In this document: positions 16,355 through 24,685 of the stretch, in pieces
Layout: each line of letters starts with the position of its first letter
Numbering within the stretch: position 1 is the stretch's first letter
Assembly: GCA_937930635.1 (NCBI GenBank)
Contig: CALHCF010000013.1
Span: 62,001 to 126,000 of the forward strand
Reading direction: 5' to 3'
Length of the DNA stretch: 64,000 nucleotides
DNA from: an uncultured Rhizobiaceae group bacterium
GTDB taxonomy: Bacteria > Pseudomonadota > Alphaproteobacteria > Rhizobiales > Rhizobiaceae
Notes under the pieces: generated by a model
Databases searched by the model: none
What the model saw: the letters and a program-made list of their open reading frames with translations, nothing else
Told to the model about the DNA's origin: nothing
Position numbers and translations under genes: made by a program

Positions 16355-17809
16355 ATGACCACCACGATCAAAAACGGCACCATCGTTACTGCCGATCTTA
16401 CCTACAAGGCTGATGTCCAGATCAAGGACGGCATCATCACCGCCATTGGGCCGAACCTGTCTGGCGGCACTGAGCTGGATGCGACGGGTTGCTACGTCAT
16501 GCCAGGCGGTATTGACCCGCACACCCATCTGGAAATGCCGTTCATGGGCACTTATTCGTCGGACGACTTTGAATCCGGTACCCGTGCGGCTTTGTCTGGC
16601 GGCACAACGATGGTGGTGGATTTTGCACTGCCATCGCCCGGTCAATCGCTGCTCGAAGCGATTCAGATGTGGGACAACAAATCGACCCGCGCGAATTGCG
16701 ACTATTCCTTCCACATGGCGATCACCTGGTGGGGGGAACAGGTGTTCAACGAGATGGAAACGGTGGTCAAGGATAAGGGCATCAACACGTTCAAGCATTT
16801 CCTCGCCTACAAGGGCGCGCTGATGGTGAATGATGATGAACTTTATGCCTCGTTCCAGCGCTGCGCAGAACTGGGCGCAACGCCGATGGTTCATGCCGAA
16901 AACGGTGATGTGGTTGCCGAACTTTCCGCCAAACTGCTTGCGGAGGGCAACAATGGCCCGGAAGCTCATGCCTATTCTCGCCCGCCACAGGTTGAAGGGG
17001 AAGCCACCAATCGCGCGATCATGATTGCCGACATGGCAGGTGCACCGCTCTATGTTGTGCACACGTCCTGCGAGGACAGTCACGAAGCAATTCGTCGAGC
17101 AAGGGCGCAGGGCAAGCGCGTCTGGGGCGAGCCGTTGATCCAGCATCTGACACTTGATGAATCGGAATATTTCAACAAGGACTGGGACCATGCCGCCCGC
17201 CGCGTCATGTCCCCGCCATTCCGCAACAAACAGCATCAGGATAGTCTGTGGGCTGGCCTGCAATCCGGTTCGCTTTCTGTCGTGGCAACCGACCATTGCG
17301 CCTTTACCACCGAGCAAAAACGTTATGGCGTTGGCGATTTTACGAAAATCCCCAACGGTACCGGCGGTCTCGAAGACCGCATGCCGATGCTGTGGACCTA
17401 TGGGGTTTCCACGGGCCGTTTGACCATGAATGAGTTTGTAGCTGTGACGTCCACCAACATCGCCAAGATCCTGAACTGTTACCCCAGGAAAGGCGCTATT
17501 CTGGTCGGTTCTGACGCGGATATTGTGGTGTGGGATCCCAACCGGGAAAAGACGATTGCCGCAGACTCCCAGCAGAGCGCAATCGACTACAATGTCTTCG
17601 AAGGCAAGAAGGTCAAAGGCCTGCCGCGCTTCACGCTAAGCCGTGGGCATGTCAGCGTGATGGACGGCGCCGTGCAGACCCAGGAAGGCCATGGGAAGTT
17701 CGTGAAACGTGAACCGAATGCGGCCGTGAACAAGGCGCTGAGTTCATGGAAAGAGCTGACCAACCCAACACCGGTGAAACGCACCGGTATTCCGGCAAGT
17801 GGGGTTTGA
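16355..17809 (+). CDS. hydA: Dihydropyrimidinase
   Basis: 484 residues, amidohydrolase fold with a binuclear zinc site. Ligands visible: DPHTHLEMPF (HxH), the Lys in KHFLAYKGALMVND that is carboxylated in this family, MVHAENGD, VVHTSCEDSH and the Asp of ATDHCAFT. It opens the dihydrouracil or dihydrothymine ring, the second step of the reductive pathway. A 208-bp gap separates it from the ureidopropionase gene; a CGAGGGA Shine-Dalgarno precedes the ATG. The transporter genes that probably belong with it are displaced downstream by the repeat/DUF559 insertion. Confidence 0.96.
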   Translation: MTTTIKNGTIVTADLTYKADVQIKDGIITAIGPNLSGGTELDATGCYVMPGGIDPHTHLEMPFMGTYSSDDFESGTRAALSGGTTMVVDFALPSPGQSLLEAIQMWDNKSTRANCDYSFHMAITWWGEQVFNEMETVVKDKGINTFKHFLAYKGALMVNDDELYASFQRCAELGATPMVHAENGDVVAELSAKLLAEGNNGPEAHAYSRPPQVEGEATNRAIMIADMAGAPLYVVHTSCEDSHEAIRRARAQGKRVWGEPLIQHLTLDESEYFNKDWDHAARRVMSPPFRNKQHQDSLWAGLQSGSLSVVATDHCAFTTEQKRYGVGDFTKIPNGTGGLEDRMPMLWTYGVSTGRLTMNEFVAVTSTNIAKILNCYPRKGAILVGSDADIVVWDPNREKTIAADSQQSAIDYNVFEGKKVKGLPRFTLSRGHVSVMDGAVQTQEGHGKFVKREPNAAVNKALSSWKELTNPTPVKRTGIPASGV

Positions 17810-17819
17810 ACAGAAACTG

Positions 17820-17873
17820 ACCTCCCCCTTGTGGGGAGGTTAAAGCCTGCGCAGCAGGGTTCGGGTGGGGTCA
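17820..17873 (+). repeat. Palindromic repeat unit R1 (CCTCCCC family)
   Basis: Hairpin ACCTCCCC-CTTGT-GGGGAGGT (17820-17840) followed by a short variable part and TCGGGTGGGG (17861-17870). Same architecture as R4 at 18447. It begins 11 bases after the dihydropyrimidinase stop. Confidence 0.8.
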
Positions 17874-17904
17874 CGGATTTACGTGCGCCGGGAGGGTCCG
17901 CTTA

Positions 17905-17953
17905 CCTCCACCCGGTTCAGCTTCGTTTCACCGGCCTCCCCACAAGGGGAGGC
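17905..17953 (-). repeat. Palindromic repeat unit R2 (inverted copy)
   Basis: Reverse orientation: CTCCACCCGG at the left, then GCCTCCCC-ACAA-GGGGAGGC (17934-17953). With R1 it forms an inverted pair that precedes the DUF559 gene. Confidence 0.75.
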
Positions 17954-17979
17954 TAAAATGCCACAAGTGAGGATAAGCA

Positions 17980-18351
17980 TTGGTCCGCCAAACGACGCAC
18001 TTCAAGAAAACCAACGCTCGTGCGAAGAAGCTGCGCCGCGATATGACCAATGGCGAGTGGCGTCTGTGGTTGGAACTGCGGGCCTTCCGCAACCGATACG
18101 GTTTACACGTCCGGCGACAAGTGCCGATTGGGCCATATGTTGCTGACTTCGCTTTCATGTCGAAGAAACTTGTGATTGAGTTGGATGGGGAGTTTCATTT
18201 CACACCTGAGGGTTTGAAAAGAGATACAAGCCGTGATGCGTGGTTTGCAGGAGAAGGTTTTCGGGTTTTGAAAATCAAGACGAATGAGTTGGAAGATGAT
18301 CTGGAAGGGTGCATCAATACGGTAATCTACGAGCTGGGGTTGATGCATTGA
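17980..18351 (+). CDS. DUF559 (Vsr/REase-like) endonuclease domain protein
   Basis: 123 residues from a TTG at 17980 with AGGA six bases upstream; an ATG at codon 22 (18043) would cut into the family's conserved N terminus. Seen: KLRRDMTNGEWRLWLELRAFR, then the restriction-endonuclease-like core with RRQVPIGPYVADF (catalytic Asp), KKLVIELDGEFH (E-x-D) and the C-terminal WFAGEGFRVLKIKTNEL. The fold resembles very-short-patch repair nuclease. The gene is bracketed by four palindromic repeats and interrupts a pyrimidine-catabolism operon, as if it arrived as a cassette. Biological role unknown. Confidence 0.88.
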   Translation: MVRQTTHFKKTNARAKKLRRDMTNGEWRLWLELRAFRNRYGLHVRRQVPIGPYVADFAFMSKKLVIELDGEFHFTPEGLKRDTSRDAWFAGEGFRVLKIKTNELEDDLEGCINTVIYELGLMH

Positions 18352-18360
18352 GTTTGAATA

Positions 18361-18410
18361 CCCCCACCCGAAGCCGCTTTGCGCCTTCGACCTCCCCACA
18401 AGGGGGAGGT
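18361..18410 (-). repeat. Palindromic repeat unit R3 (inverted copy)
   Basis: CCCCCACCCG, then CGAAG...CTTCG as a second hairpin (18369-18389), then ACCTCCCC-ACAAG-GGGGAGGT (18390-18410). This is the reverse complement layout of R4. Confidence 0.8.
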
Positions 18411-18446
18411 TGGGATCTGTGGCGGTTTGTTGTGTCAACCTTTACA

Positions 18447-18497
18447 ACCTCCCCCTTGTGGGGAGGTCGAAACAGCGTCAGCTGTTTCGGGTGGGGG
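18447..18497 (+). repeat. Palindromic repeat unit R4
   Basis: ACCTCCCC-CTTGT-GGGGAGGT (18447-18467), then a second hairpin CGAAACAGC-GTCA-GCTGTTTCG (18468-18489), then GGGTGGGGGTGA. Its G-rich tail sits where the Shine-Dalgarno of the following ABC gene (ATG at 18505) should be. Confidence 0.85.
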
Positions 18498-18504
18498 TGA
18501 CGCC

Positions 18505-19287
18505 ATGCCTGACACCGTCGTTTCAGCCTCAAACCTTTCTCTCACATTTGAAACAAATGACGGACCCGTCCATGCGCTGAAGGATGTTGATCTGGATGTT
18601 GACCGGGGAGATTTCGTTTCTTTCATCGGGCCGTCGGGTTGCGGCAAGACGACCTTTTTGCGTGTAATCGCTGATCTGGAAAAGCCAACGGGTGGAGAAA
18701 TCTCCGTCAATGGCATGACGCCGCAAGAGGCACGGATGAAACGGGCTTACGGCTATGTGTTTCAGGCAGCGTCTCTTTTGCCCTGGCGCACGATTGAGAA
18801 AAACATCGCCGTGCCGCTGGAGATCATGGGGCTTTCAAGAGCTGATCAACGCAAACGCATTGATGATGTTTTGTCGCTCGTTGATCTCGCAAATTTTGGC
18901 AAGAAATATCCGTGGCAATTGTCGGGCGGCATGCAGCAACGCGCCTCTATCGCACGCGCCCTTGCCTTTGATGCGGATCTTCTCTTGATGGACGAACCCT
19001 TTGGGGCGTTGGATGAGATTGTCCGAGACCACCTCAACGAACAATTGCTGAAACTCTGGGACGCAACAAACAAGACAATCTGTTTTGTGACCCACTCCAT
19101 CCCTGAAGCGGTTTATCTTTCCACAAAGATCGTGGTCATGTCGCCGCGCCCGGGCCGCGTGCATGATGTGATTGACTCGACCTTACCGCGCGAAAGACCG
19201 CTCGATATTCGCGAGACACCGGAGTTTCTCGAGATCGCAGCAAGGGTACGGGAAGGGTTGAGAGCGGGGCATTCCTATGATGAGTGA
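18505..19287 (+). CDS. ABC transporter ATP-binding protein, nitrate/sulfonate/pyrimidine-precursor type
   Basis: 260 residues from the ATG at 18505; the longer frame from 18379 translates the palindromic repeat and is not real. Walker A GPSGCGKTT, signature LSGGMQQRASIARAL, Walker B LLLMDEPFGALDEIVRDHL and switch VTHSIPEAVYLS. This matches the SsuB/TauB/ThiZ family. With two permeases and a THI5/NMT1-type binding protein downstream it makes a complete importer. The location next to pyrimidine-degrading enzymes suggests uptake of pyrimidines or a related heterocycle. Confidence 0.92.
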   Translation: MPDTVVSASNLSLTFETNDGPVHALKDVDLDVDRGDFVSFIGPSGCGKTTFLRVIADLEKPTGGEISVNGMTPQEARMKRAYGYVFQAASLLPWRTIEKNIAVPLEIMGLSRADQRKRIDDVLSLVDLANFGKKYPWQLSGGMQQRASIARALAFDADLLLMDEPFGALDEIVRDHLNEQLLKLWDATNKTICFVTHSIPEAVYLSTKIVVMSPRPGRVHDVIDSTLPRERPLDIRETPEFLEIAARVREGLRAGHSYDE

Positions 19288-19498
19288 TCCGATCATTCGC
19301 CTTGCAAAGCCACAGGACTTGCCGGATGGAGCAAAGAAGGCGTTTCCTTCAGGGCTCCGCTTGTGGACTTTTCAGGCAAACCACAAAGCAAGAAAATTCT
19401 ACGAGCGGGAGGAATTTGTCGAACTTCGTCGAACCAATGGGGACAATGAAGAAGGCCTCCCCGATATCCTTTATGGATGGCAAGGCGGGACATCATGA
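19277..19498 (+). CDS. Internally shortened GNAT-family acetyltransferase remnant
   Basis: 73 residues (start 19277, or the adjacent ATG at 19280), about half of a normal GNAT domain. The first residues (DPIIRLAKPQDLP) look like the beta1 start of a GNAT protein, and the rest (GLRLWTFQANHKARKFYERE, then DGDNEEG-like ending) is the well-conserved C-terminal beta5-alpha4 part. The acetyl-CoA-binding motif A (R/Q-x-x-G-x-G/A) between them is missing. It therefore looks like an in-frame internal deletion and is probably inactive. It overlaps the ATPase gene upstream and the next gene by four bases (ATGA), so it may persist because translation is coupled. Confidence 0.6.
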   Translation: MMSDPIIRLAKPQDLPDGAKKAFPSGLRLWTFQANHKARKFYEREEFVELRRTNGDNEEGLPDILYGWQGGTS

Positions 19499-19713
19499 AC
19501 GTCAGCAATGAAACCATCTGGAAATATCTCGACAGGCGTTTTCGTATCCAGCTGGCGATCTATCTGGGAATCCTTTGCCTGTTTTTGTTGGCCAGGCCGG
19601 TAACTCCCTGGGTCGTATTCCTCACTGTCGGGTATCTCTTGTTGTTTTGGCCGCTCTATTTTTTCCTGACCAGACGGGCCCGCAGCAAGAACGATGGCTC
19701 CGGGGCAAATTAG
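19495..19713 (+). CDS. Small two-segment membrane protein of unknown function
   Basis: 72 residues from the ATG at 19495, which overlaps the upstream stop (ATGA). Two hydrophobic stretches are visible (IQLAIYLGILCLFLLA and PWVVFLTVGYLLLFWPLYFF) with a basic C terminus. I do not recognise a family. The position inside the transporter operon, just before the first permease, suggests an accessory membrane protein. Confidence 0.6.
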   Translation: MNVSNETIWKYLDRRFRIQLAIYLGILCLFLLARPVTPWVVFLTVGYLLLFWPLYFFLTRRARSKNDGSGAN

Positions 19714-19717
19714 CTTT

Positions 19718-20608
19718 ATGACCAATCACGGCAAAGCCATTCCGGTTCTGACCATCATCACGATCCTGATCGCGATCTGGTATGCCTGTGTGGTGTGGAT
19801 GAATGCCCCGTTCGAGCGCGACAAGGCAGAGCGTATCTCCAAGCCAGCGCCGACCCTGTCTCAACTCATACCCGCCACAATGGCGCAGGAGCGCCCGGTA
19901 TTGCCCGCGCCACATCAGGTGGTGATAGAAATCTGGAAGACCACCGGGGCGATGGTTCAAAAGGGACGGCCTTTCTCAAAGCGCTCGCTCATCTATCATT
20001 CCTGGGTAACGCTGTCGGCAACACTGCTCGGGTTTCTTATCGGGACCGCATTGGGCATCATGCTGGCCGTGGGCATTGTGCATAACCGGGCCATGGACAA
20101 ATCCGTCATGCCCTGGGTAATCACGTCGCAGACAATTCCCATTCTTGCCATTGCACCGATGATCATCGTCGTGCTCAACGCCGTTGGTATTTCGGGCCTG
20201 CTGCCCAAGGCACTGATCTCGACCTATTTGTCTTTTTTCCCGGTCGTGGTTGGCATGGTGAAGGGGCTGCGCTCTCCCGATGCCGCGCAGCTTGATCTCA
20301 TGCATACCTATTCCGCCAGCCGTGCGCAGACTTTCTGGAAACTGCGCTGGCCGGCTTCCATGCCCTATCTTTTCACCTCCCTGAAAATTGCCATCGCGAT
20401 CTCGCTGGTGGGTGCGATTGTCGGAGAGTTGCCAACCGGCGCAGTGGCCGGATTGGGTGCGCGCATGCTGGCAGGCTCCTATTATGGACAGACCATCCAG
20501 ATCTGGTCCGCGTTGATCACGGCATCGGCGCTGGCGGCGGTGCTCGTCATGATTGTCGGTTTTGCACATACCCTGGTTCTGAAACGGATGGGGGAGGAGC
20601 CGGCATGA
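19718..20608 (+). CDS. ABC transporter permease (first of two), SsuC/ThiX type
   Basis: 296 residues from the ATG at 19718; an in-frame ATG at 19694 would overlap the preceding gene and neither start has a strong Shine-Dalgarno. Six or so membrane segments and the BPD_transp_1 coupling region (LMHTYSASRAQTFWKLRWPASMPYLF, the EAA loop) near residues 195-220. It carries a longer N-terminal extension (residues 30-75) than its partner permease. It ends four bases into the Nudix gene. Confidence 0.9.
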   Translation: MTNHGKAIPVLTIITILIAIWYACVVWMNAPFERDKAERISKPAPTLSQLIPATMAQERPVLPAPHQVVIEIWKTTGAMVQKGRPFSKRSLIYHSWVTLSATLLGFLIGTALGIMLAVGIVHNRAMDKSVMPWVITSQTIPILAIAPMIIVVLNAVGISGLLPKALISTYLSFFPVVVGMVKGLRSPDAAQLDLMHTYSASRAQTFWKLRWPASMPYLFTSLKIAIAISLVGAIVGELPTGAVAGLGARMLAGSYYGQTIQIWSALITASALAAVLVMIVGFAHTLVLKRMGEEPA

Positions 20609-21060
20609 ATGTTTGGCGGCCCAGCGGGAAAATTGTCGTCAAGGCAATCGGGCTTCTGGTCCGCGATGACCGCCTGTTTGCTTCAGAAGTGACCGACGAT
20701 AGTGGTCAGATCAAAGGTGTTCGTCCGCCGGGTGGTACGGTGGAGTTTGGTGAAACCTGGCAGCGAACGATAGTTCGTGAATTTGATGAGGAGTTTGGAG
20801 TGGATGTCGAGGTTCATGGCACTCCCTTGGTTCTCGAAAATATCTTCCAACATGAAGGTGCAACAGGACATGAAGTTGTGTTTGCCGCGCGCATAGAAAC
20901 GTCCAGCAAGGTCTTGAATGATGAATGTGTGTCTTTCACCGAGAGCAACGGTGTCATCTGTAATGCAAGGTGGTTCCCGCTCGAAAAGCTGGACCAACCG
21001 GGAAACCCCGCTCTCTTCCCTGACGGTTTGACGGCATCGCTGGAGGTGCTGTCGCCATGA
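20605..21060 (+). CDS. Nudix hydrolase embedded in the transporter operon
   Basis: 151 residues. The Nudix box is intact: GGTVEFGETWQRTIVREFDE followed by EFG, matching Gx5Ex7REUxEExGU. Such enzymes hydrolyse nucleoside diphosphates linked to another group. The gene overlaps both neighbouring permease genes by four bases (ATGA both times), so it is translationally coupled to them. Physical coupling to a pyrimidine-type importer suggests a role on an imported nucleotide-like compound or on toxic derivatives; the substrate is unknown. Confidence 0.88.
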   Translation: MNVWRPSGKIVVKAIGLLVRDDRLFASEVTDDSGQIKGVRPPGGTVEFGETWQRTIVREFDEEFGVDVEVHGTPLVLENIFQHEGATGHEVVFAARIETSSKVLNDECVSFTESNGVICNARWFPLEKLDQPGNPALFPDGLTASLEVLSP

Positions 21061-21923
21061 CCCTCGTTGTTGCCGCCATCGCCTTCTGGCTCACGGCCTG
21101 GTGGGTGAACCAGCGCCTGGTCTCAATTGATACGGGACTGAATACGTCTCTTCGGCGCCTCATCAATCTTGCCGTGCCCTTCATTTTTGGTGTTACGATT
21201 TTCGTCGTCTGGGAGCTTGTTGTACGCGGGTTAAATGTGCCGACGGTTCTGTTGCCACCGCCCACCATGATCGGCGCGCGTATTGCGGCATCGACTGCGA
21301 CGCTTTGGGCTGATTTCCAGCAGACTTTCCTGAAGGCGGTGCTGGCTGGCTATGTGCTTGGTTGCGGTTCGGGTTTTGTCGTTGCCTTGCTTGTTGACCG
21401 TTCACCGTTTCTGCAAAAGGGATTGCTGCCGCTGGGAAACTTTGTTTCGGCACTGCCGATCATCGGCGTGGCACCCATTATGGTGATGTGGTTTGGGTTT
21501 GACTGGCAATCCAAGGCCGCCGTTGTTGTCATTATGACTTTCTTTCCCATGCTGGTGAACACCGTACAGGGGCTTGCAGCCGCCAGTTCCATGGAACTTG
21601 ATCTGATGCGCACCTATGCCGGGTCCTGGTGGCAAACTTTGCTCAAGCTGCGGCTTCCGGCTGCGGCTCCGTTTATTTTCAATGCATTAAAAATCAACTC
21701 CACCCTTGCACTGATCGGTGCAATCGTGGCTGAATTCTTTGGTACCCCCATCGTTGGCATGGGCTTCCGTATTTCAACCGAGGTCGGACGCATGAATGTC
21801 GATATGGTGTGGGCCGAGATAGCGGTGGCCGCGTTAGCCGGCTCCGTGTTTTATGGGGCAATTGCGCTGATTGAGCGCTTCATAACATTTTGGCATCCGT
21901 CCGTCCGCAGTGGCCGGGCATAA
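21057..21923 (+). CDS. ABC transporter permease (second of two)
   Basis: 288 residues, BPD_transp_1 family, with hydrophobic segments and the EAA-type loop (LDLMRTYAGSWWQTLLKLRLPAAAPFIF) near residues 180-208. The core (ALPIIGVAPIMVMWFGFDWQSKAAVVV) is typical of SsuC/ThiX permeases. Starts on the ATGA overlap with the Nudix gene and ends 16 bases before the binding-protein gene. Two different permease genes indicate a heterodimeric channel. Confidence 0.92.
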   Translation: MTLVVAAIAFWLTAWWVNQRLVSIDTGLNTSLRRLINLAVPFIFGVTIFVVWELVVRGLNVPTVLLPPPTMIGARIAASTATLWADFQQTFLKAVLAGYVLGCGSGFVVALLVDRSPFLQKGLLPLGNFVSALPIIGVAPIMVMWFGFDWQSKAAVVVIMTFFPMLVNTVQGLAAASSMELDLMRTYAGSWWQTLLKLRLPAAAPFIFNALKINSTLALIGAIVAEFFGTPIVGMGFRISTEVGRMNVDMVWAEIAVAALAGSVFYGAIALIERFITFWHPSVRSGRA

Positions 21924-21939
21924 CAGGGAGATAAGAAAC

Positions 21940-22929
21940 ATGAAAAAACTTATGGTACTGCTCGCCGCTGGCGCGCTATCCATGTCCGCAACAGTGGCAC
22001 AGGCCGCTGATAAGCTGACATTGCAGCTCAAATGGGTAACGCAAGCCCAGTTTGCAGGCTACTATGTGGCCAGGGACAAAGGCTTCTACAAAGAAGAAGG
22101 TCTTGAAGTTGAAATCAAGCCTGGCGGCCCGGATATAGCGCCCGTTCAGGTGCTTGCCGGGGGCGGGGCCGATGTCGTGCTCGACTGGATGCCTTCAGCA
22201 TTGGCATCACGCGAAAAAGGTGTGCCGCTGGTCAACATTGCCCAGCCATTCAAATCTTCAGGGATGATGCTCACCTGCCGTAAGGATTCCGGCATCAAGA
22301 CATCTGCCGATTTCAAGGGCAAAACACTGGGTGTGTGGTTCTTCGGCAACGAATACCCCTTCCTGTCCTGGATGAGCAAACTCGGCATCAAGACCGATGG
22401 TTCGGCGGACGGCGTGAAAGTTCTCAAACAGGGTTTCAATGTCGATCCGATTCTGCAGAAGCAGGCCGATTGTGTGTCCACTATGACGTATAACGAATAC
22501 TGGCAGATCATTGATGCCGGTCTTACGGCTGATGACCTCATCACCTTCAAATATGAAGACGAGGGTGTCGCCACGCTGGAAGACGGCATCTATGTGCTGG
22601 AAGACAAGCTGAAGGACGAGGCGTTCAAGGAGAAGATGGTTCGTTTTGTGCGCGCTTCCATGAAGGGTTGGAAATATGCTGAAACCAACCCGGATGAAGC
22701 CGCTGACATTGTTCTTGAAAATGATGCATCCGGTGCGCAGACCGAAAAACACCAGAAGCGCATGATGGGTGAAATCGCCAAGCTGACAGCCGGTTCCAAC
22801 GGCGCGCTGCAGGAAGCTGATTACGAGCGTACTGTGACGACTCTCCTGTCAGCCGGTTCCGACCCGGTCATTACCAAGAAGCCTGAAGGTGCCTGGACAT
22901 CGGTTATTACCGATGAGGCACTGAAATAA
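21940..22929 (+). CDS. ABC transporter substrate-binding protein, NMT1/THI5-like
   Basis: 329 residues from the ATG at 21940 (GGGAG upstream). Signal peptide MKKLMVLLAAGALSMSATVAQA. The mature start LTLQLKWVTQAQFAGYYVA is the hallmark of THI5/NMT1-like pyrimidine-precursor binding proteins, followed by KGFYKEEGLEVEIKPGG and VLDWMPSALASREKG. Family members bind hydroxymethylpyrimidine, formylaminopyrimidine or riboflavin-like ligands. With dihydropyrimidinase and the RutR-like regulator nearby, a pyrimidine ligand is inferred. Confidence 0.93.
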   Translation: MKKLMVLLAAGALSMSATVAQAADKLTLQLKWVTQAQFAGYYVARDKGFYKEEGLEVEIKPGGPDIAPVQVLAGGGADVVLDWMPSALASREKGVPLVNIAQPFKSSGMMLTCRKDSGIKTSADFKGKTLGVWFFGNEYPFLSWMSKLGIKTDGSADGVKVLKQGFNVDPILQKQADCVSTMTYNEYWQIIDAGLTADDLITFKYEDEGVATLEDGIYVLEDKLKDEAFKEKMVRFVRASMKGWKYAETNPDEAADIVLENDASGAQTEKHQKRMMGEIAKLTAGSNGALQEADYERTVTTLLSAGSDPVITKKPEGAWTSVITDEALK

Positions 22930-22986
22930 ACTGATCTCCATGGGGTCGTGTGGCCCTTTGGCGATGTTACCAATTTGGCAAACAGA

Positions 22987-23013
22987 GGCGGTCCCGTCAG
23001 GGGCCGTCTTTTT
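22987..23013 (+). terminator. Intrinsic terminator of the pyrimidine transporter operon
   Basis: GGCGGTCCC (22987-22995) pairs with GGGGCCGTC (23000-23008), nine pairs including two G-T, loop GTCA, followed by five T. Confidence 0.82.
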
Positions 23014-23050
23014 CAATTATACGGTGGTCAGGTTTATCAGGCAGGAGGGA

Positions 23051-24685
23051 TCAGGCTTCGGCGCGTTCTGCAACCAGGCGATCCAGCCAATCGGGGTCCA
23101 TCTCCGGCACCGAACTAAGCAGAAGCTGGGTATAGTCTGGATGAGGCGGTGAAAGGATTTCGCTCTTTAATCCCTGTTCCACAACCTCGCCCTGAAACAT
23201 GACGACGATTTCGTCCGAGATTGCCTGCACCACGGCGATGTCGTGGGTGATGAACAGATAGGTGATGTTGAATTCTTTTTGTAACCGCAACAGCAGCCGC
23301 AGAATCCCCTCCTGCACGATCTGATCGAGGGCTGATGTCACTTCGTCACAGATAATAATATCAGGCTCGGCAGCAAGCGCACGGGCAATACAGATGCGTT
23401 GTTTCTGACCGCCCGAAAGTTCACTTGGCAGCCGGTCCATAAAGCTTTCATCAAGCTCGATCATTTCCAGCAGTTCGACAATACGGTTGTCACGTTTAGC
23501 TCCGGTCATACCGTGATAAAAATCGAGCGGGCGTCCGATAATCTCTGCAACGGTCTGTCGTGGATTCATGGCCGTATCAGCCATCTGATAGATCATCTGA
23601 ATCCGGCGAAGCTGATCCTTGTTGCGGTCCTTGAGGACCTTAGGCAAAACCTCGCCATTGAAAACAATGTCACCTTTAAGCTGTGGCAACAGGCCGGTAA
23701 TAACACGTGCTGTCGTAGATTTGCCCGAACCGGACTCACCCACCACCGCAACTGTGCGGCCGCGCGGAATGTTGATGGACACATCGTGCAATACTTTGAC
23801 CGAGTTGCCATAGGCTGCGTCCACGCCGTCAATAGACAGGACAATATCATTACCTTTGACTTCCGGTTTTTCCAGTGCACGTACTGACCACAGCGACTTG
23901 GTGTAATCCTGTTCCGGTTCGGCCAGCATCTTTCGGGTTTCGGCTTGCTCGACCTCTTCGCCGTAGCGCAGAACTTTGATGAAATCTGCCATCTGCGCCA
24001 CAACCGCCAGGTCGTGGGTGATGTAGATCGCTGCGGTGTTGAAGCGATCAACAATGTCGCGCATGGCGACAAGAACCTCGACCTGTGTTGTAACGTCAAG
24101 CGCTGTCGTTGGTTCATCAAAGATAATCAGATCAGGACGCGGTGACATCGCCATGGCGGTCATGATCCGTTGCAGCTGGCCGCCGGATACCTGGTGCGGA
24201 TACCGATCACCGATCGTGTCAGGATCAGGCAATTGCAGAGATGCATAGAGTTCGCGCGCATCAGCCTTGGCTTCGGCTTCTGTCTGAATGTCGTGGCCAA
24301 CCGTGGCTTCGACAGTCTGTTCGATCAACCGGTGAGCCGGATTGAACGAGGCTGCTGCCGACTGGGCAACATAGGCAATACGAGAGCCCCACAACCCGCG
24401 TTTTTGCGATTCCGATGCGGCACGCAGATCGATCCCGTCGAAATTAATCGTGCCACCCTTGATGCGGCAACCGGGTTGCGCAAACCCCATGGCAGCTTTG
24501 CCAAGCGTTGATTTTCCAGCGCCCGATTCTCCGATCAGCCCCATCACCTCGCCGCGCCGCAGCGTCAGGTCGACACCCTTGATGATGTCGTGCCAGCGTT
24601 CGTCGGAAAAACCGTCGATCTCGATATCCCGCATTTCCAGCAGGATATCGCCTTTGGTGCCGCGGGATTCAGGATCAGTGCTCAT
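23051..24685 (-). CDS. Dipeptide/oligopeptide-type ABC transporter, fused double ATP-binding protein
   Basis: 544 residues from the ATG at 24685; the frame extends to 24799 but that part overlaps the permease gene. Two complete nucleotide-binding domains: Walker A GESGAGKST near residue 54 and GESGSGKST near 318, signatures VSGGQLQRIMTAMA and LSGGQKQRICIARA, Walker B IIFDEPTTALD and IICDEVTSALD. It is a DppD-DppF fusion, common in alphaproteobacteria. The second Walker B has DEVTSALD rather than DEPTSALD, as often in such fusions. The start overlaps the end of the DppC-like gene by 11 bases. Confidence 0.93.
   Translation of the reverse strand: MSTDPESRGTKGDILLEMRDIEIDGFSDERWHDIIKGVDLTLRRGEVMGLIGESGAGKSTLGKAAMGFAQPGCRIKGGTINFDGIDLRAASESQKRGLWGSRIAYVAQSAAASFNPAHRLIEQTVEATVGHDIQTEAEAKADARELYASLQLPDPDTIGDRYPHQVSGGQLQRIMTAMAMSPRPDLIIFDEPTTALDVTTQVEVLVAMRDIVDRFNTAAIYITHDLAVVAQMADFIKVLRYGEEVEQAETRKMLAEPEQDYTKSLWSVRALEKPEVKGNDIVLSIDGVDAAYGNSVKVLHDVSINIPRGRTVAVVGESGSGKSTTARVITGLLPQLKGDIVFNGEVLPKVLKDRNKDQLRRIQMIYQMADTAMNPRQTVAEIIGRPLDFYHGMTGAKRDNRIVELLEMIELDESFMDRLPSELSGGQKQRICIARALAAEPDIIICDEVTSALDQIVQEGILRLLLRLQKEFNITYLFITHDIAVVQAISDEIVVMFQGEVVEQGLKSEILSPPHPDYTQLLLSSVPEMDPDWLDRLVAERAEA

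Noticed and set aside
15995-17317. 440-residue minus-strand ORF
   Set aside because: It lies antisense to dihydropyrimidinase and the ureidopropionase end, which have clear family motifs; its sequence shows no known domain.
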